This document shows positions 1 to 5,777 of a stretch of 7,785 nt of DNA, in pieces. The notes beneath the pieces are model-generated. The model ran no database searches. It was not told the DNA's origin and worked only from the letters and a program-made list of their open reading frames with translations. Origin of the DNA: Caryophanales bacterium UBA1424. GTDB taxonomy: Bacteria; Bacillota_I; Bacilli_A; RFN20; CAG-826. The stretch covers positions 1 through 7,785 of the forward strand of contig DCUC01000001.1 of NCBI GenBank assembly GCA_002329705.1. Reading direction: 5' to 3'. Positions within the stretch are counted from its first letter, which is position 1; every line of letters begins with the position of its first letter. The translations under genes and the position numbers were made by a program.

Positions 1-84
1 ACCAAACTGGCTTTGATGCGCGCTGGCGAAATCATCAAAGAGCCCAAGAAACCTAAAAAAATAACTCCCCCTCCGGCATCTTAA
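1..84 (+). CDS. C-terminal end of an unidentified protein (5' partial)
   Basis: An open frame enters from the left edge in frame 1 and stops at TAA 82-84, giving only 27 residues. The tail is rich in Lys and Pro (EPKKPKK followed by ITPPPAS), which suggests a basic, disordered C-terminus. No domain is visible and I do not recognise the family. It converges on the HAD phosphatase gene, and its stop codon overlaps the T-run of that gene's candidate terminator. It could be a chance open frame, although the codon choices resemble those of the other genes here. Confidence 0.5.
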   Translation, partial: TKLALMRAGEIIKEPKKPKKITPPPAS

Positions 85-110
85 AAAAGCGCCGTTTTAG
101 CAAATGCGCT
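83..110 (-). terminator. Weak candidate terminator of the trpS-HAD unit
   Basis: Read on the minus strand, AGCGC (110-106) can pair with GCGCT (92-88) across a 13-nt loop, and six T residues (88-83) follow. The stem is only 5 bp, so this is weak. Its position 14 nt after the HAD stop codon and the T-run support it. No T-run follows the hairpin on the plus strand, so it would not serve the partial gene at 1-84. Confidence 0.35.
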
Positions 111-123
111 GTAAAGGGTTCAT

Positions 124-951
124 CTACCGGCGATTTTTTACTTCTTTAAGTATTTGTTTGAGGGTGTGATATATGCCCTCATTATCATTGTCTTTTACGC
201 TGACGCGGTGAGCGTTTTTAATGATGTCGGGACCGCCGTTTTTCATGGCGACGCTGATGCCGGAGACGGCGAACATATCAATATCGTTTTCGGCATCTCC
301 AAAGGCGATGATGTCTTCTTTTGGAATTCCGTAGTAGTTTGCAATTTGAGTTAGAGCCGATCCTTTAGAAACCGTTTTATAAAAGATTTCAAAATAGGAA
401 AGACCGAACCAGAAGCGGACATCAAGCTGCGGAAATTGGCCGACGATGCGACGAATCGATTGTTCATCGAGATTATCTTTATTCGTCTGCAAAATCATCG
501 TCATCGGATTGACATCGAGGGTTTCTTCGAGGTCGCCATAATGCATGTTCATACCTTCATACCAGAAGAATTTGGCGAGGTAGAGATCCTCGCTATAAAT
601 CCAGATGTCGGTATCGTTTTCGCACATGATGTTTTTGACAAAAGGTTTCAGCTTATTAAACAACTCTTTAACAACTTCTTTGGGAAATTCAAATTCGACG
701 CGCGGGAAAGCATCATCCAAAGGATGAAACACAAAGGCGCCGTTATAACAGACAAGCGGTGAATTGAGTTTTAATTCATCGTAATAGCGGTAAAGGGCCC
801 GCGATGGGCGGCCGCTGGCCAGGACGACGAGATGGCCTCGGGCGCTGAGCTTACGTAAAAGCCGCTTCGTCCGCGGCGTGATAACTTTGTCGGTGTTAAG
901 TAACGTGCCGTCCATATCGACGGCAATCAGGAGCGGTCTTTTATTTAACAT
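124..951 (-). CDS. Cof-type HAD-superfamily hydrolase (HAD-IIB phosphatase)
   Basis: This 275-residue protein has all four HAD motifs. Motif I is DMDGT with nucleophile D12 and acid/base D14. Motif II is SGR with S46. Motif III is K196 in VSKGSAL. Motif IV is GDAEND at 218-223, with Mg-binding D219 and D223. The length and the alpha/beta cap between motifs II and III (about residues 75-190) fit the Cof/YidA class, which are cytosolic phosphatases of sugar phosphates, flavin or coenzyme precursors. The substrate cannot be told from sequence. Its ATG (951-949) lies inside the end of trpS, an 11-base overlap, with only a weak AGG 8 nt upstream, so translation is probably coupled to trpS and both genes share one mRNA. 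The stop is TAG. Confidence 0.9.
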   Translation of the reverse strand: MLNKRPLLIAVDMDGTLLNTDKVITPRTKRLLRKLSARGHLVVLASGRPSRALYRYYDELKLNSPLVCYNGAFVFHPLDDAFPRVEFEFPKEVVKELFNKLKPFVKNIMCENDTDIWIYSEDLYLAKFFWYEGMNMHYGDLEETLDVNPMTMILQTNKDNLDEQSIRRIVGQFPQLDVRFWFGLSYFEIFYKTVSKGSALTQIANYYGIPKEDIIAFGDAENDIDMFAVSGISVAMKNGGPDIIKNAHRVSVKDNDNEGIYHTLKQILKEVKNRR

Positions 952-1927
952 CGAGCAAACCTATGGCGTTTTTAACTCTTTTTAAAGTAGCTTCGGCGAT
1001 GATTCGCGCCCGGGAGGCGCCATCTTTTAAGACTTTCTCAATTTCATCGCCTTGAATAATTTGCTCGTATCTTTCTTTAAAAGGCGACAATTCTTCGATG
1101 ACGGCGTCGGCGACTGCCTTTTTAAAATCGCCGTAGCGATAGCCGGAGAAATATTTTTCGGCTTCAGCGATGGAAATATCCTTTGTGGCCGCATAAATCG
1201 TCAAAAGATTGGAGATGCCGGGTTTATTATCGAGATCATAGATGACCTCACTTCCGGAATCGGTTACGGAAGCCATGATTTTTTTGCGAATCGTCGCCAG
1301 ATCGTCTTTTAAGAAAATGTCACCTTTTGAATCTGATTTTGACATCTTGCGCATCGGATCGCTGAGCGACATGATGCGAGCTCCGACTTTGTTGACTTGC
1401 GCTTTGGGCATGACGAGAATGTCGCCGTACCGCTTATTAAAGCGATTGACGAGATCGCGCGCCAATTCGACATGTTGAATTTGGTCATCGCCGACGGGGA
1501 CGATGGCGGCATCGTAAAGGAGGATATCGGCGGCCATTAAGACGGGGTAGGCAAAGAGTCCTAGACCGATGGCGTTGTTGTTCATTTTATACGACAAATC
1601 CTTATATTGGGTCATGCGTGAAAGTTCGCCCATATAAAGATAATTCTGAAAGATGGTATTGAGTTCGCTGTGCGCGCTGACATGGCTTTGCAAAAAGATG
1701 GTCGCCCGCTTGGGATCAAGGCCGCTGGCCAGATAAAAAGCAACTAAATCGCGAGTGTTGGTGCGCAGAGTTTCCGGTTCGATCGGAAGAGTCAGGGCAT
1801 GAAGGTCGGCGATGAAGACGAAAACTTCGCCCGCATCCTGAAACTTTTTAAAGTGCTTTAGGGCGCCAAGATAGTTGCCGAGCGTCAGTTGTCCTGTCGG
1901 TTTAATGCCACTTAAAACGCGGTTCAT
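941..1927 (-). CDS. trpS: Tryptophanyl-tRNA synthetase
   Basis: TrpS is a cytosolic class Ic synthetase that activates Trp with ATP and charges tRNA(Trp), acting as a dimer. The 328 residues match the family length. The N-terminus has the TrpS variant of the HIGH signature (PTGQLTLGNYLGAL, residues 10-23). GDDQ at 147-150 lies in the Trp/dimer region, and KMSKS is at 194-198 after DPMR. The frame is open up to an ATG at 1975, but I chose ATG 1927 because a GGAGG lies 7 nt before it, the protein then begins MNRVLSGIKPTG as the family does, and the upstream ATG falls inside the promoter spacer, before the expected transcript start. The HAD gene overlaps its 3' end. The predicted leader of about 21 nt leaves no room for the T-box that often controls this gene in Bacillota. 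Confidence 0.97.
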   Translation of the reverse strand: MNRVLSGIKPTGQLTLGNYLGALKHFKKFQDAGEVFVFIADLHALTLPIEPETLRTNTRDLVAFYLASGLDPKRATIFLQSHVSAHSELNTIFQNYLYMGELSRMTQYKDLSYKMNNNAIGLGLFAYPVLMAADILLYDAAIVPVGDDQIQHVELARDLVNRFNKRYGDILVMPKAQVNKVGARIMSLSDPMRKMSKSDSKGDIFLKDDLATIRKKIMASVTDSGSEVIYDLDNKPGISNLLTIYAATKDISIAEAEKYFSGYRYGDFKKAVADAVIEELSPFKERYEQIIQGDEIEKVLKDGASRARIIAEATLKRVKNAIGLLDVK

Positions 1928-1934
1928 GTCTTTT

Positions 1935-1939
1935 CCTCC
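1935..1939 (-). promoter_or_regulatory. Ribosome binding site that fixes the trpS start
   Basis: GGAGG on the minus strand ends 7 nt before ATG 1927-1925. No comparable site precedes the upstream in-frame ATG at 1975. This site decides the start in favour of the shorter 328-residue protein. Confidence 0.85.
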
Positions 1940-1954
1940 GTTTAAGTCTTTACT

Positions 1955-1983
1955 ATTATATGTGCGAATCCGCATAGTGTCAA
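1955..1983 (-). promoter_or_regulatory. Consensus vegetative promoter of trpS
   Basis: The minus strand carries TTGACA (1983-1978) and TATAAT (1960-1955) separated by exactly 17 nt, a full match to the sigma-70/sigma-A consensus. Transcription should start near 1948, about 21 nt before the trpS ATG. The spacer contains the near-palindrome TGCGAATCCGCA (1962-1973, plus strand; 10 of 12 positions symmetric), which could be an operator, though that is inference. Confidence 0.88.
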
Positions 1984-2036
1984 TTTAGCCAATACGGCTA
2001 TCATCCCAAAAAAATATCTACTCGAATGGTCTTTTA

Positions 2037-2045
2037 TGATAGAAT
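2037..2045 (+). promoter_or_regulatory. Candidate extended -10 promoter of spx
   Basis: TGATAGAAT fits the extended -10 pattern TGnTATAAT with one mismatch in the hexamer. No good -35 hexamer is seen 16-18 nt upstream, which is common for extended -10 promoters. The expected start near 2052 leaves a leader of only about 8 nt before ATG 2060. It is back to back with the trpS promoter. Confidence 0.5.
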
Positions 2046-2059
2046 GACAGTTAGAAATT

Positions 2060-2503
2060 ATGATAAAAATATACACATCCCCCAGCTGCTCCAGCTGCCG
2101 CAAAGTCAAAAAATGGTTCGAAGAACAACAAATACCCTTTGAAGAGAGGAATATTTTTAATGCCGCCCTCGATCCAGTCGAATTAAAAGAAATCTTATTC
2201 AAATCGGAAAATGGGACCGAAGATATCATTTCGGAACGCAGTAAAATCGTCAAAGAGAAGAAAGTCAACGTTGAAGATATGACGATTTCCGAGATGATCA
2301 GCTTTATTCGTGAAAACCCTTCCGTTTTAAAGCGTCCAATTGTCGTTAACGATCGCCGTATCCAAGTCGGCTATAACGAAGAAGAAATCCGTTCCTTCAT
2401 TCCGCAGGCTCGCCGCATTTTTGAAAAGCATTGCAATGCCGATGAATGCCCCGATTTCAACGCTTGCCCACACGCCCGCGATTGCGTCATTGACAAGAAA
2501 TGA
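2060..2503 (+). CDS. spx: Spx family transcriptional regulator with a Cys-rich C-terminal extension
   Basis: Spx proteins bind the alpha subunit C-terminal domain of RNA polymerase and reprogram transcription during disulfide stress. This protein has the ArsC/thioredoxin-like fold, with the redox switch CSSC at C10 and C13 inside YTSPSCSSCRK, plus ERNIF, G52 and R60 (NGTEDIISERS), R92 in KRPI, and QVGYNEEEIR. G52 and R92 correspond to residues important for function in the B. subtilis protein. That protein has about 131 residues; this one has 147, because a tail from about residue 124 carries four Cys (C125, C130, C136, C142) and two His (H124, H138). It ends in IDKK, not the LAN-type end recognised by ClpXP in Bacillus. 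No clear Shine-Dalgarno precedes the ATG. It overlaps the next gene by ATGA. An arsenate-reductase-like role is less likely, given the CxxC and the RPI and G52 residues. Confidence 0.93.
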   Translation: MIKIYTSPSCSSCRKVKKWFEEQQIPFEERNIFNAALDPVELKEILFKSENGTEDIISERSKIVKEKKVNVEDMTISEMISFIRENPSVLKRPIVVNDRRIQVGYNEEEIRSFIPQARRIFEKHCNADECPDFNACPHARDCVIDKK

Positions 2504-2868
2504 TTTTTTTAATCGAAAATCTCTTTAATAAATTTTTAAAAGATAACGCCTTATGGATCGCGCTTTGTTTTGCGGTTGTAATCATCGTTACCCTCCTCAC
2601 TATTTTTTTATCCGGAAAAAGAAGCGGTATTAAAAGCGGAAATAAATCTTTTGCCAGCGAGGATTTTTTAGCGGCGCTGGGAGGTCGTGAAAACATCATT
2701 TCCCTATATGCGAAAGGTTCGCGTTTGAGCCTTGTCTTAAAAGAAAATAATCTCCTTGTCGAAGAAGATTTAAGAAAAAATGGCGTTATGTCGATAATAA
2801 AAATGTCGAGCAAGATTACATTAGTTGTCAACGGTTCGGCAGAAGAATTAGCTAAAGTGATAAAATAG
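2500..2868 (+). CDS. Membrane-anchored PTS EIIB-like protein lacking the phosphorylated Cys
   Basis: This is a 122-residue protein. A single hydrophobic segment at about 19-37 is followed by a basic stretch (K40, R41, K45, K49), so by the positive-inside rule the C-terminal part faces the cytoplasm. Residues 55-122 resemble the glucose/N-acetylglucosamine-type PTS EIIB domain: FLAALGGRENI matches the usual start, then a SRLSL strand, VEEDLRKNGV, and a closing VNGSAEELAKVI. In true EIIB the strand before the TRLR-like segment holds the phosphorylated Cys; here that position appears to be K72 (YAKGSRL), and the protein has only one Cys, C23 in the membrane segment. It therefore should not carry phosphate and may be a regulatory or structural relic. 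The ATGA overlap with spx implies coupled translation. The family match is by eye from memory. Confidence 0.7.
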   Translation: MIFLIENLFNKFLKDNALWIALCFAVVIIVTLLTIFLSGKRSGIKSGNKSFASEDFLAALGGRENIISLYAKGSRLSLVLKENNLLVEEDLRKNGVMSIIKMSSKITLVVNGSAEELAKVIK

Positions 2869-2869
2869 T

Positions 2870-3406
2870 TTAAAAACAGTGCTTGGCGATGTCTTCGCTG
2901 GGAAAACCCATGACGTTATCATAGCTTCCGACGATGCGCTCGACGAGAGCAAAATCATCTTGAATCCCGTAGGCGCCGGCCTTGTCTAATGGCGAGCCGG
3001 TTTTTATGTAGCGGCGAATCAAATCATCATCCAGGGCGCGGAAATAGACCTCGGTTCTGACGGTCCGGTTAATCTCGCGATTTCTATTGATGAAAGTATA
3101 ACCGCTTAAAACGATATGCCTTTTACCAGATAGTTTTTTAAGCATTTGAAAAGCTTCTTTTTCGTCGCGCGGTTTGCCGAGGATTTCACCATCGATTATG
3201 ACGACCGTATCGCAAGCTAAAACATTATCCTCGGGATGGCTCTGAAAAATGCGATACGCCTTCAAACGCGCGACATCGAGAGGATGTTCGTGCGGATGCT
3301 GACGGCTTTCATCTTCGTTGATATCGGGGTTAATAATGACAAAATCACTGCAAATTTTGCTTAAAAGGTCTTTTCTACGGGGAGATTTGGAAGCGAGTAT
3401 CAGCAT
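2870..3406 (-). CDS. maf: Maf family nucleoside triphosphate pyrophosphatase
   Basis: Maf proteins hydrolyse non-canonical or pyrimidine nucleoside triphosphates to monophosphate and pyrophosphate in the cytosol, and in Bacillus they are linked to septum formation and growth arrest. This 178-residue protein has the family set: ASKSPRRKDLL (5-15), ACDTVV with D66, LGKP (76-79), DKAGAYGIQ (141-149) and GSYDNVMGFP (160-169). The length is slightly short of the usual 185-200 residues, but both ends look complete. Its ATG comes 1 nt after the RNase J stop, so it is probably translated by coupling and co-transcribed with rnjA. Its stop lies 1 nt from that of the convergent EIIB-like gene, leaving no space for a terminator. 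Substrate choice between dTTP/UTP and m7GTP subtypes is not resolved. Confidence 0.94.
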   Translation of the reverse strand: MLILASKSPRRKDLLSKICSDFVIINPDINEDESRQHPHEHPLDVARLKAYRIFQSHPEDNVLACDTVVIIDGEILGKPRDEKEAFQMLKKLSGKRHIVLSGYTFINRNREINRTVRTEVYFRALDDDLIRRYIKTGSPLDKAGAYGIQDDFALVERIVGSYDNVMGFPSEDIAKHCF

Positions 3407-3407
3407 C

Positions 3408-5078
3408 TTAATTGAGATTCATGATGACCGGAATAATCATCGGATTGCGTTCGGTCTGGGCAAACAGGTATTTGCTTAAAGTGTTGCGAATGGTATTTTT
3501 GATCTCATTAAAAGTCACCTTATTTGCCATGACTTTTTGAAGTTCATCGGTGATGATTTTTTCTCCTCCGGCAATCAGCTTCGAATGGTTGGCTAAAACA
3601 AAGCCGCGCGTGTGAATAACTGGCGGGACGATGAGGCGATTAGCTTTTGAATCAATGCTAATTAAGACGGCGACCATACCATCGTCTTTTAAAATTTCGC
3701 GGTCGTGAATGACGGCGGTGCTCAGGCCGTTGATATCACGTCCGTCGATGTAGAGAGCATCAGCCGGCACGCGCGGTCCGACAGTGACGCGATGCCTTCT
3801 TAAAACAATCGTGTCGCCATTCGCCATCACAAATGTGTTGTTGCGGTCCATACCTAAATCGACGGCGATGTCGGTATGGAGTTTAAGCATGCGGTACTCA
3901 CCGTGAATCGGCATGAAATAGCGCGGATTAATCATCTTGAGCATCAAGCGGAGTTCCTGCTTGGCGGGGTGGCCCGAAGAGTGAATATTTAAAAGAATAG
4001 AATTGGTTAAGACATTCGCGCCGCGGCGGACGAGCTGATTGACGATGCGGTCGATTAAGACGCCGTTTCCGGGAATGACCGATGAGGAGAAGACGACGGT
4101 ATCCCCAGGGCTGATGCGAAGCGATTTGTGTTCGCCGTTTGCGATTCGCGCCAAAGCCGCCATTGGTTCGCCTTGTGAACCAGTGCATAAAATGCATAGT
4201 TCGCTCGGCTTGTAATTATTGATGTTGTCAAGGTCGACGATATTGCCATCGCTGATCTTGATATAGCCCATGTCGCGTGATGCCGTGACGGCATTCTCCA
4301 TGCTGCGCCCGACGATTGCGATTTTGCGATTGTGTCGAATCGCGGCTTCGATGAGCTGCTGAATGCGCGAGATATTGCTTGAGAAAGTCGAGACGATCAG
4401 ACGGCCGTCGGCTTTTCCGAAAATCTCGTTGATGCCGGCGATGATGCTCGTCTCGCTCGGCGTGTAGCCTTCGATTTCGGCATTGGTGGAGTCGCTTAAT
4501 AAAAGGTCGACTCCTTCAGAGCCGATGCGGGCGATCTTATCGAGTTCGATATCTGGTCCGACAGGGGTTAAGTCGATTTTAAAATCGCCGGTATGGACAA
4601 TGCGCCCATCGGGAGAATCAATGCAGATGCCATAGGCATCGGGAATTGAGTGGGTGACGCGGAAAAAGGTGACGACAAAATCGTCGATGTGGAATGCGGC
4701 GTCGCTATCGTATTCGACGATGCGGACGGGTTCTTTGATACGCATGTCTTCTAGTTTATGTCTGATCAGAGCAGCGGCCAATTTAGGCGCATAGATAACG
4801 GGTATGTGCACGGTTCGGATTAAAAAGGGAATCCCGCCGATATGGTCTTCATGACCGTGAGTTATGAAGAGGGCGCGAATTTTTCCGCGATTGTTTTTAA
4901 GGTGGGTGTAGTCGGGGATGACATAGTCGACGCCGGGCATCTCCGCGCCGGGAAACATGACGCCGGAGTCGATGATAATAATCGTGGACTCGCTTTCGAC
5001 GGCATACATATTTTTACCGACTTCGCCGAGTCCGCCCAAAGCATAAACTGATATGCCACTTGAAATAGAATGATACAT
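3408..5078 (-). CDS. rnjA: Ribonuclease J (RNase J1-like)
   Basis: RNase J is a metallo-beta-lactamase/beta-CASP enzyme with 5'-3' exonuclease and endonuclease activity. It acts in mRNA decay and rRNA/sRNA maturation in the cytosol. The 556 residues match the roughly 555 of B. subtilis J1. Metal ligands are visible in HGHEDH (74-79), H143, D165 (HTGD), and H392 (PIHGEYRM); the beta-CASP region holds HSSGH (366-370). Other hallmarks are ALGGLGEVGKN near the N-terminus, RSMENA (258-263), and TGSQGEP (299-305). The C-terminal domain ends RNPMIIPVIM, as in J1. AGGAG lies 7 nt before ATG 5078. Two promoter-like sites precede it, and maf follows at once. In B. subtilis, as I recall, def (ykrB) and a HAD gene also lie near rnjA, with rpoY just upstream of it. 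I see no rpoY here. Confidence 0.97.
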   Translation of the reverse strand: MYHSISSGISVYALGGLGEVGKNMYAVESESTIIIIDSGVMFPGAEMPGVDYVIPDYTHLKNNRGKIRALFITHGHEDHIGGIPFLIRTVHIPVIYAPKLAAALIRHKLEDMRIKEPVRIVEYDSDAAFHIDDFVVTFFRVTHSIPDAYGICIDSPDGRIVHTGDFKIDLTPVGPDIELDKIARIGSEGVDLLLSDSTNAEIEGYTPSETSIIAGINEIFGKADGRLIVSTFSSNISRIQQLIEAAIRHNRKIAIVGRSMENAVTASRDMGYIKISDGNIVDLDNINNYKPSELCILCTGSQGEPMAALARIANGEHKSLRISPGDTVVFSSSVIPGNGVLIDRIVNQLVRRGANVLTNSILLNIHSSGHPAKQELRLMLKMINPRYFMPIHGEYRMLKLHTDIAVDLGMDRNNTFVMANGDTIVLRRHRVTVGPRVPADALYIDGRDINGLSTAVIHDREILKDDGMVAVLISIDSKANRLIVPPVIHTRGFVLANHSKLIAGGEKIITDELQKVMANKVTFNEIKNTIRNTLSKYLFAQTERNPMIIPVIMNLN

Positions 5079-5101
5079 ATTAAATCTCCTAAATAGATGT
5101 A

Positions 5102-5142
5102 AAAATTAAGCAATTATAAATAGCGTTTTCAAAATTAAGCAA
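5102..5142. repeat. 12-bp direct repeats framing rnjA promoter P2
   Basis: AAAATTAAGCAA occurs exactly at 5102-5113 and again at 5131-5142, 29 bp from start to start. One copy covers the P2 -35 region and the other meets the -10 and the start-site region. The repeat is AT-rich, so chance is possible, but a regulator site is a reasonable guess. Confidence 0.55.
5113..5142 (-). promoter_or_regulatory. Proximal promoter candidate (P2) of rnjA
   Basis: The minus strand has TATAAT (5118-5113) preceded, after 18 nt, by TTGCTT (5142-5137). The -10 is perfect and the -35 keeps only TTG. The start would be near 5106, giving a leader of about 28 nt. The -35 hexamer lies within one copy of a 12-bp direct repeat. 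Confidence 0.5.
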
Positions 5143-5146
5143 AGTT

Positions 5147-5175
5147 ATTATATAAAAGCATGAAAATTAATTCAA
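5147..5175 (-). promoter_or_regulatory. Distal promoter candidate (P1) of rnjA
   Basis: The minus strand has TTGAAT (5175-5170), a 17-nt spacer and TATAAT (5152-5147), a strong vegetative promoter. Its -35 overlaps the def stop codon (5174-5172). Transcription should start near 5140, giving a leader of about 60 nt. With this promoter rnjA-maf can be expressed independently of def. Confidence 0.65.
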
Positions 5176-5720
5176 CTGATTTCCACCGCACCCTCGATAA
5201 CTTGAAAGGGATTATTTTTATTGATGCGGTCGTAATATAAAATGCCGTCGAGATGATCGATTTCATGCTGTAAAACTATCGCATCGTATCCGCGGGCGGT
5301 AATTTCGATGTCCGCGTCAGTCAAGACATCGAAAGCCCTGACTTTTATCTTATTATCGCGCGGAACATAGCCTTCATGTTTTTCGTCGACGGAAAGACAG
5401 CCCTCACCGGCGAGCAAGTAGCATTTTTTAATGCTGTTTTCGACGATGCGGGGATTGACGAGAGCATATTGAATTTCTTTGCCTTCGCTATCGTGGTAAT
5501 AGATGGTGGTCATCCGCTTATTGACGCCGACCTGCGGAGCGGCAAGACCGACGCCTTCGCGAATGGATGGATGCTTTTCGCGAAAAGCCGGGTCCTGAGT
5601 TTTTTTAAGATATGAAAACATGCGAAGAATCAAGTCGCGGTCTTTCTTTGTCAAAGGCATTTCGACCGGTTTTGATTTGCTGCGTAGGGAAAGGGATGAA
5701 TCTTTAACTATTTTAAACAT
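5172..5720 (-). CDS. def: Peptide deformylase, type 2
   Basis: Def removes the formyl group from the N-terminal Met of nascent proteins at the ribosome and uses a metal, usually Fe2+. The three active-site motifs are present: GVGLAAPQ (56-63), EGCLS (106-110, metal ligand C108), and QHEIDH (151-156; ligands H152 and H156, catalytic E153). The 182 residues, the insertion before motif 1 and the GYVPR after motif 2 fit the type 2 enzymes of Gram-positive bacteria. The frame is open upstream to 5810, but I chose ATG 5720: the earlier ATG at 5747 falls at the -10 promoter element, and MFKIVKDSSL is a normal family start. No clear Shine-Dalgarno is seen in the short leader of about 10 nt. It runs in the same direction as rnjA, with a 93-bp gap and no terminator. 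Confidence 0.96.
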   Translation of the reverse strand: MFKIVKDSSLSLRSKSKPVEMPLTKKDRDLILRMFSYLKKTQDPAFREKHPSIREGVGLAAPQVGVNKRMTTIYYHDSEGKEIQYALVNPRIVENSIKKCYLLAGEGCLSVDEKHEGYVPRDNKIKVRAFDVLTDADIEITARGYDAIVLQHEIDHLDGILYYDRINKNNPFQVIEGAVEIS

Positions 5721-5737
5721 AATCTTTACTTTTAAAG

Positions 5738-5766
5738 ATTGTACCATGATTAATCGCGATTTGCTA
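5738..5766 (-). promoter_or_regulatory. Extended -10 promoter of def
   Basis: On the minus strand TGGTACAAT (5746-5738) matches TGnTATAAT with one hexamer mismatch. TAGCAA (5766-5761) lies 17 nt upstream as a poor -35. The start would be near 5731. The -35 area overlaps the -10 element of the divergent ylbF promoter, so polymerase could hardly occupy both at once. Confidence 0.6.
5752..5761. promoter_or_regulatory. 10-bp palindrome between the def and ylbF promoters
   Basis: AATCGCGATT is a perfect palindrome between the two divergent -10 elements and inside the def promoter spacer. A dimeric regulator bound here would block def and probably ylbF. This is inference; a 10-bp palindrome can also arise by chance. 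Confidence 0.35.
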
Positions 5767-5770
5767 TTAT
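5762..5770 (+). promoter_or_regulatory. Extended -10 promoter of ylbF-rsmD
   Basis: TGCTATTAT matches TGnTATAAT with one hexamer mismatch. No convincing -35 lies at 16-18 nt. The expected start is around 5777-5778, at the chosen ylbF start codon, so the mRNA would be leaderless or nearly so. Confidence 0.5.
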
Positions 5771-5777
5771 GATACTT

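Noticed and set aside
154..762. Plus-strand open frames opposite the HAD gene (154-354, 436-762)
   Set aside because: They are antisense shadows of a gene with all HAD motifs; they lack ribosome sites and recognisable domains. Similar shadows opposite trpS, rnjA, def, rsmD and the thioredoxin-like gene were rejected for the same reason.
1925..1975. Longer trpS reading frame starting at ATG 1975 (16 extra residues)
   Set aside because: That ATG lies between the -35 and -10 of the consensus promoter, before the transcript start, and has no ribosome site; GGAGG precedes ATG 1927.
1928..2059. T-box or other riboswitch before trpS
   Set aside because: The predicted leader is only about 21 nt, and no T-box sequence or terminator hairpin is seen in the 132-bp gap.
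1942..2268. Minus-strand 108-residue open frame over the spx start
   Set aside because: It runs antisense to the conserved spx N-terminus and through the trpS promoter; there is no ribosome site and no known motif.
2060..2503. Arsenate reductase (ArsC) instead of Spx
   Set aside because: CxxC at 10-13, G52, the RPI motif and QVGYNEEEIR are Spx hallmarks, and no arsenic-resistance genes are nearby.
5079..5171. Terminator or small gene (such as rpoY) between def and rnjA
   Set aside because: The 93-bp gap is AT-rich with two promoters; no stem with a T-run and no open frame with a ribosome site were found.
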